Shown here in pieces: positions 51,009 to 59,304 of a stretch of DNA of 64,000 nt. A program made the translations under genes and the position numbers. Positions within the stretch are counted from its first letter, which is position 1. Every line of letters starts with the position of its first letter. The notes beneath the pieces are model-generated. The model made no database searches and had not been told where the DNA came from. It worked only from the letters and a program-made list of their open reading frames with translations. Origin of the DNA: Phycisphaerales bacterium. Its GTDB lineage: Bacteria > Planctomycetota > Phycisphaerae > Phycisphaerales > UBA1924. Where the stretch lies: positions 180,133-244,132 of the forward strand of contig DASPKU010000002.1 of the NCBI GenBank assembly GCA_035627955.1. Reading direction: 5' to 3'.

Positions 51009-51281
51009 ATGAAGCTGCTCGCCCCCGCCCTGCTCGTCGCCGCAATGGCCCTGACCGGCTGCAACCGTGACAGCAAGACCACCACGACCACCACCGAGAA
51101 GCGCTCCAGCATGGGCGCGATGAACAGCACCTGCCCCGTCGCGGGTGGCAAGGTCAACGCCAACGCCGGCACCGTCTCCTACAAGGGCCAGGAGGTCGGC
51201 TTCTGCTGCGCCGGCTGCAAGGGCAAGTTCGAGAACATGAGCGACGCCGACCGCGCGGCGAAGATGGCGAAGATCAAGTAA
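51009..51281 (+). CDS. Lipoprotein with YHS-like Cys-rich domain
   Basis: 90 residues. A lipoprotein signal ends in LTGC (MKLLAPALLVAAMALTGC), then a Thr-rich linker and a small domain TCPVAGGKVNANAGTVSYKG, QEVGFCCAGCKGKFE, whose CP..G and FCC..C pattern is that of YHS/TRASH-like metal-binding domains. It should sit on a membrane facing the periplasm and could bind copper or another metal (inference). A terminator follows the gene. Confidence 0.8.
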   Translation: MKLLAPALLVAAMALTGCNRDSKTTTTTTEKRSSMGAMNSTCPVAGGKVNANAGTVSYKGQEVGFCCAGCKGKFENMSDADRAAKMAKIK

Positions 51282-51307
51282 GCCATCGGAATAGCTGACG
51301 ATCAAAA

Positions 51308-51345
51308 GAGCCGATCGCGCGAGCGATCGGTTTTCGTTTTTGTCC
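51308..51345 (+). terminator. Rho-independent terminator of the lipoprotein gene
   Basis: Stem CCGATCGC / GCGATCGG (51311-51318, 51323-51330) followed by TTTTCGTTTTTG. Confidence 0.88.
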
Positions 51346-51368
51346 CGCGCTCCCAACGCCTCAAAGCA

Positions 51369-51402
51369 GCAACGCCCCGGCCGAACAGGCCCGGGGCGTT
51401 GC
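51369..51402 (-). terminator. Strong hairpin after the FN3-like gene
   Basis: Stem GCAACGCCCCGG with its complement (51369-51380, 51391-51402) about 30 nt downstream of the minus-strand stop; on that strand TGCTGCTTTG follows, so the T run is weak. Confidence 0.5.
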
Positions 51403-51432
51403 GCAGTAAAACTTCTCAGCAGGGTGTGGCGC

Positions 51433-52131
51433 TCACGCCGCCAGCTTCCCGCCCTGGGCGGAGAACTCGCTGCCGAAGGCGGTGAAGCCCGGGCCGCTGC
51501 CGTAGGTGATCGTCGCCGTCACCGACATCGGGCTGACCTCCACGTTCCGCTGCGTGCGGACGCCGTAGAACAGCGTCGCGCCCTGCGTGGTGCCGGGGTT
51601 GGGCACGCTGAAGTCCATGAACTTCTTGGCGGCCACCGCCCCGATCTGCGTCCACGCGCCGGCCTCGCCCACCTTGCGCCACACCGTGAAGAACGCGCCG
51701 CCCGCCAGCGAGCCCTTCCACGAGATCGTGGCGGTGCCGTCGGCGTTGGGGTCGGCGCTCACGTCGGTGGGGGCCTCGGGGGGCGGCATCGGGGTCGGGC
51801 CCGAGGGGGGCGGGACCTGGCTGAGCACGAAGACGGCGTTGGGGTCGCTGCTGCTGAGGGCGAACAGGCGGATGCGGTCCACCGCCTGCTGCACCAGCGT
51901 GCGCAGCTCGGCGGCGGAGTCCTTCATGTCCAGCGTCGCCGCCTTGCTGGCGTTGCGGGCGGTGTCGGCGGCCTTGATCTTGTCCGACGTCTTGGTCAGC
52001 GCGGACGCCATCTCGGTGCACTGGCTGGCGCTGAGGCCCACGGCCACAGCGTTGCTGGTCCACACAGGCAGGATCGCGCCCGCCATCTCGACCAGCTCAC
52101 GGATAGAACGCGGCACAAACGGTGGGTTCAT
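51433..52131 (-). CDS. Hypothetical protein with fibronectin type III-like domain
   Basis: 232 residues from ATG 52131, preceded by AAGGAGG. The N-terminal 110 residues are alpha-helical (RELVEMAGAILPVWTSNAVA, AAELRTLVQQAVDRIRLFAL); a Pro-rich linker leads to a beta-sandwich (PPPEAPTDVSADPNADGTAT, ISWKGSLAGGAFFTVWRKVG) with the Trp/Tyr pattern of FN3. There is no signal peptide. Such proteins recur in Phycisphaerae genomes, but I cannot name a function. Confidence 0.75.
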   Translation of the reverse strand: MNPPFVPRSIRELVEMAGAILPVWTSNAVAVGLSASQCTEMASALTKTSDKIKAADTARNASKAATLDMKDSAAELRTLVQQAVDRIRLFALSSSDPNAVFVLSQVPPPSGPTPMPPPEAPTDVSADPNADGTATISWKGSLAGGAFFTVWRKVGEAGAWTQIGAVAAKKFMDFSVPNPGTTQGATLFYGVRTQRNVEVSPMSVTATITYGSGPGFTAFGSEFSAQGGKLAA

Positions 52132-52668
52132 GGTGAACCTCCTTTCCTTTGCGTGAACCCCCCGAACCACCGGAAGGTCCTTCCCTGCACCGCGGCGGAA
52201 CTCATCGCCCGCCCCGGCCGGCCCCCCCGCGCCGCTGAACGACCCGCAGGTCGGCGGTGTAGTGCGGGCTGTTGGCCGTCACACTGCTCTCCTCCAGCAG
52301 TTGTTTCGGCGCTCAGGGGAAGCACCTGAACCTCCACCCGGAAAAATTGTCACAGGTCGCGCAGGCGTCGTTGTCGCGCCGCGCGCCCCATCCCCACCCT
52401 GACGCTTTCCAGTCCTCTGAGTACCTGGCGCCGCCGCGTGTCAACACGTCGCTGGTGGCAGGGCTCGCCGCCCTGCCCGACCCGCCCGGAACAGAGCCAG
52501 GGCGCCACGGGCCCGCCCTGGGCCGCGCCGCCCCGCGGTGCAACCCGCCAATGTCACGCAACCCCTTGCGTTGTCGTTGGTTGCAGCCTGTCCCCCGCGG
52601 CCGACCCCGCCCGCGACACGCCATCAATCCAGCAGTTCCTGCGCGTCCCAAGGTCCAATATGGGCCCG

Positions 52669-52866
52669 CGCGACGACCGCGCAGGCCTGCAACACGAGCG
52701 CGCAGGCCAGACACAGACCCGCGCAGGCCTGCACCACGACCGCGCAGACCTGCGCGACGACCGCGCAGCCCCGACACAGAACCGCGCAGGCCCGACACAG
52801 AGCCGCGCAGGCCTGTCACGGAACCGCGCAGGCCTGACATGGAGCGCTGCAGGCCTTCAACAGAGT
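52669..52866. repeat. 21-bp minisatellite, about nine units
   Basis: Units of 21 bp begin CGCGCAGGCCTG and end in variants of CACxGAxC. The period is a multiple of three, so both strands can encode degenerate seven-residue repeats (RAGL..., GLRGSVS...). I cannot support a gene here. The whole gap from 52132 to 52981 (850 nt) holds nothing else recognised. Confidence 0.85.
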
Positions 52867-52981
52867 GTGTTTTCGTACGCCGGACTGCCTTCAGCAGGGA
52901 GTCGCAAGAGGGGCGGCCAGCCCCTTTTGCACCAGCGAGGCTTCAGCGACCAAGAACGCCGCGCCGCTTTACAATGGGTCC

Positions 52982-55168
52982 ATGCGACCTGCCTCCGACG
53001 ATTCAGTGCACCCGGACGACTTGCGAGCCCTGAAGCAACTGGAAGCAGAAATTGGAGTGGCACTTGACGTCGTAGACGCTGCTGGCGCCGGAATCCCGCA
53101 ATCACCGGGACCAGGCGAGCCGCCGAGTAACAAACTCATTCCGCTCAATGAGTTCTTGCACACCGCGACGCTCGGAGCGATTCACAGTCGTGGGAGGATC
53201 GTCTCTCTCGCGCTCGCGCGGCTCGGGCTTACCCGATTTCCTGACGCGATCTATGGATTGCAGCACCTTCGATCCATCAACCTTGGTCAGAACCATATTG
53301 AAGTGATCCCGCATGCAATTCTGTCGCTACGACATCTTCGGATTGTTCAGCTCTTCGAGAATCAGATCAAGATGGTGCCCCGGGAGATACTCGACTCGGG
53401 TATGCCGATCTTCGTGTCTTACGAAGATTGGAAGGATCGCAGGCCACGCACTGAGCATGGACTGCTTCTAATCGACAACCCCGTTGAGTTCCCGCCGCAG
53501 GAGATCATTCGTCATGGGCCGCTCGCGCTCTCGAGCTACCTGGACTCTCTCGATCGCGCCAAGGCGAGACCGTTATCCGAGGTCAAACTGATCGTGGTAG
53601 GGCATGGCGGCGCGGGGAAGACTTCGCTAGTCAAGGGCCTACTCGGTGATGGATTCGACGCTGGCGAGCCGCAGACGCACGGGATCAACATACGGATGAT
53701 CCAGCAGGGTGACTATGGAATGCCGGCGCGAGTGAACCTGTGGGACTTCGGCGGCCAAGAGATCATGCACGCCACCCATCAGTTCTTTCTCACATCCAGG
53801 AGTATCTACGTCGTAGTTTTGGATGGCCGCAAAGATGAAGATGCCGAGTACTGGCTGAACCATGTACGCAGCTTCGGTGGAGATTCGCCAGTGCTGGTCG
53901 TGCTCAACAAGATGGACGAACATCCCTCTTACGACGTGAACCGAAGGTTTCTCGTCAGCAAATATCCGCAGATCAAAGGCTACTTTGGCGTTTCCTGCAA
54001 GTCTCAGGTCGGACTGAAAGAACTACGCTCAGCGATCGCAGCGGCGGTGAAATCCGTCGAGGTTGTCGGCACGCTATGGCCTGAGCCGTGGTTCAGGGTG
54101 AAGAAAGAACTCGAGTGCATGACAGCCTCGTTCATAGGAGTTGACGATTACATCGAACTCTGTAGGCGATGCGGACTTCGAGATGACCCCAGTCGAGACA
54201 CTCTCGTACGTTTTCTGCACGACCTAGGCGTTGTTGTACACTTCGAGGACTTCGCCCTTTCGGACACCCACGTGCTCAAGCCGAAGTGGCTGACGGGCGG
54301 AGTTTACCGCGTGCTCAATGCGCCAGAAGCAGCGGAGGCGAAGGGCGTGCTTCCGATGAGGGTGGTCGGCCGGGTGCTTGGGGAGCAGCGCGAGTCGGCC
54401 GATGCGGAGTTCGACTATCCGGCTCAATCGAGGCGCTACATCATCGGACTGATGAAGAAGTTTGAGCTCTGCTATGAATTAGACGGGGATCGAGTGCTCA
54501 TCCCCGACCTTTTGGATGTACAAGAGCCCGATCACCAGTTCAATGAAAATGCAGCGGTGCGATTCCGCTTGCAGTACGAGTTTCTGCCCCGATCAATCAT
54601 TGCGCGATTTATCGTGAAACAACACGGGCGGATCGAGAAGGCGTTTCGCTGGCGCACCGGGGTGGTGCTCAACGACCTTGACTTTGAGTGTCGTGCCCTT
54701 GTCCGGGCCGATCAGGCAGCTAAGAAGATCGACCTGTTCGTGACAGGAAAGGATGTCCGGTCCTTCCTTGCGGTGCTCCGTGGCACGCTTCTGGAGATCA
54801 ACTCAACCTACGAGCGTATTGGGGCTATCGAGCGGGTTCCTCTCCCCGACAATCCCAGAGTGTCGGTAGGTTACGAACACCTGCTCAAAATTGAGGCAAC
54901 CGGGGCGAGTGAGTATTTTCCCGACGGCGCGACGAGACCCTATGAACTGAGAGAACTCCTCGGACAGATCTACCTCGCACCCGGCCCCGGTGGTGTCGAG
55001 CTCGAAACACTTCTCAGAAAAGTGATACGTGAGGCCAACTCCGAATCGGACGCATTGAACAGGGCCAACAAGATTCTCATGCTACAGCCGAACTTCGCAG
55101 GGTTTGGACTGAACCTGAACGAACTCATAGGTGATTTCTGGAGGCGGCGGCGAAAGAACAAAGAGTGA
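52982..55168 (+). CDS. LRR-Roc-COR (Roco) GTPase
   Basis: 728 residues from ATG 52982. Leucine-rich repeats (about 70-140): IVSLALARLGLTRFPDAIYG, LQHLRSINLGQNHIEVIPHA. The usual LRR-to-Roc connector is present (NPVEFPPQEIIRHGPLALSS). Roc GTPase: G1 GHGGAGKTSLV (207-217), G3 WDFGGQE (254-260), G4 NKMD (309-312), G5 SCK (338-340). A COR domain spans about 360-600. The last 75 residues (RPYELRELLGQIYLAPGPGG onward) are a helical C-terminal part I do not recognise; it ends WRRRRKNKE. Codon third positions are visibly richer in A/T than in the neighbours, which suggests acquisition. No kinase or toxin domain is attached. Confidence 0.9.
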   Translation: MRPASDDSVHPDDLRALKQLEAEIGVALDVVDAAGAGIPQSPGPGEPPSNKLIPLNEFLHTATLGAIHSRGRIVSLALARLGLTRFPDAIYGLQHLRSINLGQNHIEVIPHAILSLRHLRIVQLFENQIKMVPREILDSGMPIFVSYEDWKDRRPRTEHGLLLIDNPVEFPPQEIIRHGPLALSSYLDSLDRAKARPLSEVKLIVVGHGGAGKTSLVKGLLGDGFDAGEPQTHGINIRMIQQGDYGMPARVNLWDFGGQEIMHATHQFFLTSRSIYVVVLDGRKDEDAEYWLNHVRSFGGDSPVLVVLNKMDEHPSYDVNRRFLVSKYPQIKGYFGVSCKSQVGLKELRSAIAAAVKSVEVVGTLWPEPWFRVKKELECMTASFIGVDDYIELCRRCGLRDDPSRDTLVRFLHDLGVVVHFEDFALSDTHVLKPKWLTGGVYRVLNAPEAAEAKGVLPMRVVGRVLGEQRESADAEFDYPAQSRRYIIGLMKKFELCYELDGDRVLIPDLLDVQEPDHQFNENAAVRFRLQYEFLPRSIIARFIVKQHGRIEKAFRWRTGVVLNDLDFECRALVRADQAAKKIDLFVTGKDVRSFLAVLRGTLLEINSTYERIGAIERVPLPDNPRVSVGYEHLLKIEATGASEYFPDGATRPYELRELLGQIYLAPGPGGVELETLLRKVIREANSESDALNRANKILMLQPNFAGFGLNLNELIGDFWRRRRKNKE

Positions 55169-55345
55169 GAATGGGAGCCAGGCGATTGCCGGCGATTAAC
55201 ATGTCCCTTTCCGCCATCTCGCATTCGCCTCACGCTCCTCCATCGGCACAAACGTGGACGTGACGCATTCTCGAACTCGCCCCAGAACTTGTCCGTGATG
55301 GTGTGGACGGCTCGGTTGTCGCTGGCGGTGAGACTCTACTCGCCT

Positions 55346-55783
55346 CTACTCCTCGTTCCCGCGCCTCTGCGGGCTCTCGCTGGGGTCGGGCAGCTCCCCT
55401 CCGCCGACCACCTGTATCCACACGCTGGTTTCGGGGGTGGCGAGGATGACGGGGTCGTCTCCGCGGCTGACGAAGACGGTGAGGGTGGGGGCGTCGTCGA
55501 GGAGGCCGATGGCGGCGCCGTAGCCGTCGAGGTCGCGGCCGTCGGGGCCGGTGAAGGTGATGGCTGCGACGTAAAACAGGCTCTGCTGCGAGGTGTCCAG
55601 GCCCGCGGTGGGGACGGCGGGGGCGGTGAGGCCAGGGTTGGTGTTGCGCGTGCTCCGCAGCCAGCCCGCGTGCACCTGGGCCATGAGTTCGATGGCCCGC
55701 CGCGCGTCAGCTTCCTCGGCGAGCGGGTCGGCGTCGCGCGGGCGGAAGTTCTGGGTGACGCGGGTGGTGTAGATGGTGGGCAT
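55346..55783 (-). CDS. Hypothetical protein, 145 residues
   Basis: From ATG 55783 (MPTIYTTRVTQNFRPRDADP). No signal peptide. It has alternating polar and hydrophobic segments (FYVAAITFTGPDGRDLDGYG, AAIGLLDDAPTLTVFVSRGD) that suggest a beta-rich domain, and an acidic end. No family recognised. The ilvE terminator lies 17-50 nt before the ATG, so it needs its own promoter or readthrough. Confidence 0.6.
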   Translation of the reverse strand: MPTIYTTRVTQNFRPRDADPLAEEADARRAIELMAQVHAGWLRSTRNTNPGLTAPAVPTAGLDTSQQSLFYVAAITFTGPDGRDLDGYGAAIGLLDDAPTLTVFVSRGDDPVILATPETSVWIQVVGGGELPDPSESPQRRGNEE

Positions 55784-55799
55784 GGCGGGAGGGTAACAA

Positions 55800-55832
55800 A
55801 CGAAAAAGCCCGGGCACTCACACCCGGGCTCC
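55800..55832 (-). terminator. Rho-independent terminator of ilvE
   Basis: On the minus strand AGCCCGGG / CCCGGGCT (55823-55830, 55807-55814) is followed by TTTTTCGTTTG. Confidence 0.9.
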
Positions 55833-55883
55833 TGGTCTTCTGTCTTTCTCCGCGCCCCCGCGTCTTCCGCGAGAGGTCCGTCT

Positions 55884-56834
55884 TCAATCCTCCGGCACAT
55901 GCCCGCTGGTCACGATCTCGCGGAACTTCTTCCGCAGCTTGTTCGTGAGCGGGCCCTCGCCGGCGCTGATCTTGCGGTCGCCGACCTGGTGCACGCCGAT
56001 GATCTCGGCCGCGGTGCCGGTGAGGAACACCTCGTCCGCGGCGTACACATCCTCCAGCTTCATCAGCTTCTCGGTGACCTTCAGCCCGCACGCCGGGGCC
56101 AGCTCGCGCATCACGAAGTTGCGGGTGACGCCCTCAAGGGCGCCGCTGTTGCCGCTCGTCACCGGCGGCGTGAAGATCTGCCCGCCCTTGATCACGAAGA
56201 TGTTGTCGCCGGTGCACTCGGTCACGTAGCCGTCGGTGGACAGCATGATGGCCTCGTCGCACCCGGCCTCGATGGCCTCGACCTTGGCGAGAATGTTGTT
56301 GAGGTAGTTGAGGCTCTTGACCCGCGGGTCCAGGCACGCCACCGGCGTCTTGGGCCGCTTGGCGACGACCACCCGCATGCCGCTCTCGTAGAACTCGGGC
56401 TTGTAGAGCGAGATCTGGTCGGCGATGCAGATGATGCCGGGCACCGGGCAGCGGCGGGGGTCGAGCCCCAGCGTGCCGTAGCCGCGCGTCACCACCAGGC
56501 GGATGTAGCCCTCGGTGATGTTGTTGGCCTCGATGCACTGCCGCTGGATCGTGACCATCTCCTCCTTGGTGATGGGGATCTTGAGGTTGATCTCCTCGGC
56601 GCAGCGGTAGAGCCGGTCCATGTGCTGCTGGCACTTGAAGATGCGGCCCTGGTAGACGCGGATGCCCTCGAACACGCCGTCGCCGTACAGCAGGCCGTGG
56701 TCGTAGACGCTGACCATTGCCTTGCTCTTGGGCAGCAGCTGGCCGTTGACCCAGATGAGCGGCTTGTCGCCGATCTCGGCGGGCGTCGGCCACAGGGAGG
56801 AGGCCTTGGTTGGGTGGCTGGTCTGGATCGTCAC
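55884..56834 (-). CDS. ilvE: Branched-chain amino acid aminotransferase
   Basis: 316 residues from GTG 56834; AGGAGG lies four bases before it. Fold type IV aminotransferase motifs: WVNGQLLPKSKAMVSVYDHG, LLYGDGVFEGIRVYQGRIF, the PLP lysine in RVKSLNYLNNILAKVEA, and YVTECTGDNIFVIKGGQIFT. It catalyses the last step of Ile, Leu and Val synthesis, using glutamate. It lies 302 nt downstream of pheT on the same strand, with its own terminator. A D-amino-acid aminotransferase is the closest alternative, but the TECTGDNIF segment fits IlvE better. Confidence 0.92.
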   Translation of the reverse strand: MTIQTSHPTKASSLWPTPAEIGDKPLIWVNGQLLPKSKAMVSVYDHGLLYGDGVFEGIRVYQGRIFKCQQHMDRLYRCAEEINLKIPITKEEMVTIQRQCIEANNITEGYIRLVVTRGYGTLGLDPRRCPVPGIICIADQISLYKPEFYESGMRVVVAKRPKTPVACLDPRVKSLNYLNNILAKVEAIEAGCDEAIMLSTDGYVTECTGDNIFVIKGGQIFTPPVTSGNSGALEGVTRNFVMRELAPACGLKVTEKLMKLEDVYAADEVFLTGTAAEIIGVHQVGDRKISAGEGPLTNKLRKKFREIVTSGHVPED

Positions 56835-57048
56835 GTCACCTCCTCGGAGTCAGGGTCTCGCGGGAACATACCCCGCGCGGTCAATAGTAGCCTTTCGCGC
56901 AGGAAACCAACAGAGGCGAACCCCCGGGCTCCACCGACAAGTTTGCCACGCACGCTGCACCCGTGCGACCGAAAACGCGTGCTCGATGCACTCCGGGTCG
57001 TTCGACCCACCGCGCCGACGGGACTGAATGAATATGCACCACCCCCAA

Positions 57049-57118
57049 CGAGCCCGACGCGTCCCAACGAGTCCGGAGCGTCCCAACGAGCCCGGAGCGT
57101 CCCAACGAGCCCGGAGCG
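57049..57118. repeat. 19-bp tandem repeat GTCCCAACGAGCCCGGAGC
   Basis: About four units of 19 bp (first ones diverged) end in GTCAGCGACGGG, just 3' of pheT. The unit contains the ACGAGCCCGRA core of the dispersed repeat family. The rest of the gap (56835-57135) holds nothing recognised. Confidence 0.7.
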
Positions 57119-57135
57119 TCAGCGACGGGTGCCTC

Positions 57136-59244
57136 TTACGCCCGCAGCTCCGCCCCCACCGCGCTCTTGAGCGCCTCCACCACCCCCGCAACCGGGGCAT
57201 CGACCTCCTCGTGCCGCAGCGTGCGCCCGGGCTCGCGGAAGGAAAGCCGCAGCGTCACCGACTTCTTGCCCTTGCCCAGCTTCTCAGCGCGGAAGGTCGT
57301 CACGAACTCCACGTGCTCCAGCGGCGGTTTCGCAGAGCCGCGGACGGCGTCCTCGATCTGCTTCCACGCCACCCGCTCGTCCACGACGACCGACAGGTCG
57401 CGCTCGATGCCGGGGAACTCGGGCAAGTGCGCGATACTCCCCTTGGGCGGGTACTGCGCGAGCAGCAGCGGCAGGTTGAGCTCTGCCACCACCACCGGGG
57501 TGCTCAGGTCGTAGTGGGCGAGCGTCGCCTTGGTGAGCAGGCTCAGGTAGCCGAGCTGCTGGCCGTTCAACCGGATGTTCGCGAACGAGGACGGCTCGAA
57601 CGCGGGCGCGTAAGGCGCGCTGATCGGCGCGAACTCCAGCGTCGCCTTGGTGCCCGCGAGGGCGGTGACGAGCGACTCGATGACGCCGCGGAGCGAGCGC
57701 ACGCCGTGCTGGAGCTCTCCCGTGCTCGCCGTCTTGCCCTTGACCGCGACATCCGCGAGCAGCGCGAGCGTGGTGGTCTCGATCGTCCTGCCTTGGGTGG
57801 CACCGGTCTCCCGACCGGTGTCTTCCGCCTTGCTCTGACCGAAGATGCTCGCCACCTCGAACAGCCGCACGCCGCCGGGGACGCGGACCTGCGCGTGCTG
57901 GTTCTTGCGGCGGACGGTGAGCAGGCCGGTAAGGACGCTGGGGCGCAGGCTCGGCTCGCCGCCGCGCCTTTCGTCATCGACGCGGGCCTCCTCGACGCCC
58001 TGCGGCATGAACATGGCCGCGTCCTTGGGCGTCGTGAAGCTGAACGTGACGGTCTCGTAGAAGCCCAAGCCCGTCAGCAGCGACGTCATCTCCCGCCGCG
58101 CGAGCTCCACGGCCTGCGGCGGGCGCACAGCGACGAGCATCTTGTCGTTGATGGGGATGTTGTCCAGGCCGTGCAGGCGGGCGACTTCCTCGATCAGGTC
58201 GACCTCGCGGGTGAGGTCGGGCCGGTGGGCGGGGGCGGCGCAGAGCAGCTCCTCGCCGCCGCGTCCCATGGGGCCGACCTCAACACCCACGGCGTTCAGG
58301 TAGCGCACCATGTCATCGACGCCGACCTCGATGCCCAGCAGCGCCGTGCAGCGGCGGGGGCGGAAGCGGATGCGGGTGGGCTCGGGCAGCGGGCGACCCT
58401 GGGCCAGCACGCCGGGGCAGACCCTGCCGCCCGAAACCTGGGCGATGAGGGCCGCGCCACGGTCCAGGGCGAGCGCGATCGTGCGCGGGTCCACGATGCG
58501 CTCGAAGCGGTGCGAGGCGTCGGTGCGGACCTGGTGGCGGCGCGACGCCCGCCGCACGGTCGCGGGGTCCCACGTGGCGATCTCGAGCACGACGTCGGTG
58601 GTGGACTCGGAGACTTCGGAGTCGCCCCCGCCGATCACGCCCGCGAGGCTCGTGGCCTTGCTCGCGTCGGCGACGACCAGCTCGTCCTTGGCAAGCGTGC
58701 GCTTCTTGCCGTCGAGCGTCGTCAGCGGCTCTTTGTCCTTCGCCCAGCGGATGTGCAGCGTGCGGCCCTCTAGCTTGGCGAGGTCGAACGCGTGGCAGGG
58801 GTTGCCCAGCTCGAAGTTGATGAAGTTGGTGACGTCGACGACGTTGTTGATCGAGCGTTGGCCCACGGCCTCGAGCTTCTCGCGCAGCCATGCGGGCGAG
58901 GGGCCAACCTTAACCCCGCGGATCACGCGGGCGGTGAAGAGCGGGCACACCTCGGGCGTCGCGTTGATGAGCGTCAGGTGCTCGCCCGCGGCCCCCGCGC
59001 CCGCGTCCTCGCGCAGCTCGGGCGCCGGCATCTTGAGCGTGCGCCCGGTCTTCGCGGCCACCTCGCGGGCCGCGCCCAGGTGGCACAGCATGTCGCCCCG
59101 GTTGCTCGTGACCTCCAGGTCGAACGTGTCGCCCTCCCAGGTCTCGATCGGGAACCCCAGGTTCATGAGGATGTCCTCGGCCTGCGCGGCCGAAAGGTCC
59201 CCAGGGGCGAGCAGGTCATTGAGCCAGCGGAGCGAGAGGTGCAT
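57136..59244 (-). CDS. pheT: Phenylalanyl-tRNA synthetase beta subunit, without N-terminal OB domain
   Basis: 702 residues. After the short N-terminal part (HLSLRWLNDLLAPGDLSAAQ) the sequence goes directly to WEGDTFDLEVTSNRGDMLCH LGAAREVAAKTG, skipping the OB/EMAP tRNA-binding domain (about 100 residues) that E. coli PheT carries there. The B3/B4 editing region follows (FTARVIRGVKVGPSPAWLRE, NVVDVTNFINFELGNPCHAF), then B5 and the catalytic-like core, and the C-terminal anticodon domain (FPGIERDLSVVVDERVAWKQ, EKLGKGKKSVTLRLSFREPG). pheS is not adjacent, although pheST is often an operon. Confidence 0.93.
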   Translation of the reverse strand: MHLSLRWLNDLLAPGDLSAAQAEDILMNLGFPIETWEGDTFDLEVTSNRGDMLCHLGAAREVAAKTGRTLKMPAPELREDAGAGAAGEHLTLINATPEVCPLFTARVIRGVKVGPSPAWLREKLEAVGQRSINNVVDVTNFINFELGNPCHAFDLAKLEGRTLHIRWAKDKEPLTTLDGKKRTLAKDELVVADASKATSLAGVIGGGDSEVSESTTDVVLEIATWDPATVRRASRRHQVRTDASHRFERIVDPRTIALALDRGAALIAQVSGGRVCPGVLAQGRPLPEPTRIRFRPRRCTALLGIEVGVDDMVRYLNAVGVEVGPMGRGGEELLCAAPAHRPDLTREVDLIEEVARLHGLDNIPINDKMLVAVRPPQAVELARREMTSLLTGLGFYETVTFSFTTPKDAAMFMPQGVEEARVDDERRGGEPSLRPSVLTGLLTVRRKNQHAQVRVPGGVRLFEVASIFGQSKAEDTGRETGATQGRTIETTTLALLADVAVKGKTASTGELQHGVRSLRGVIESLVTALAGTKATLEFAPISAPYAPAFEPSSFANIRLNGQQLGYLSLLTKATLAHYDLSTPVVVAELNLPLLLAQYPPKGSIAHLPEFPGIERDLSVVVDERVAWKQIEDAVRGSAKPPLEHVEFVTTFRAEKLGKGKKSVTLRLSFREPGRTLRHEEVDAPVAGVVEALKSAVGAELRA

Positions 59245-59304
59245 AGGGGCAGAAGGGTAGGTGGAGTGCGACCCTCCGCCCCGGGGCCCGACCCCTGCCG
59301 GTCC

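Noticed and set aside
52313..52840. Possible minus-strand protein with GLRGSVS heptad repeats
   Set aside because: No ribosome site or conserved domain; the heptads are a trivial result of a 21-bp tandem repeat in a GC-rich region.
52669..52866. CRISPR array
   Set aside because: The repeats are contiguous 21-bp units without unique spacers, and no cas gene is present.
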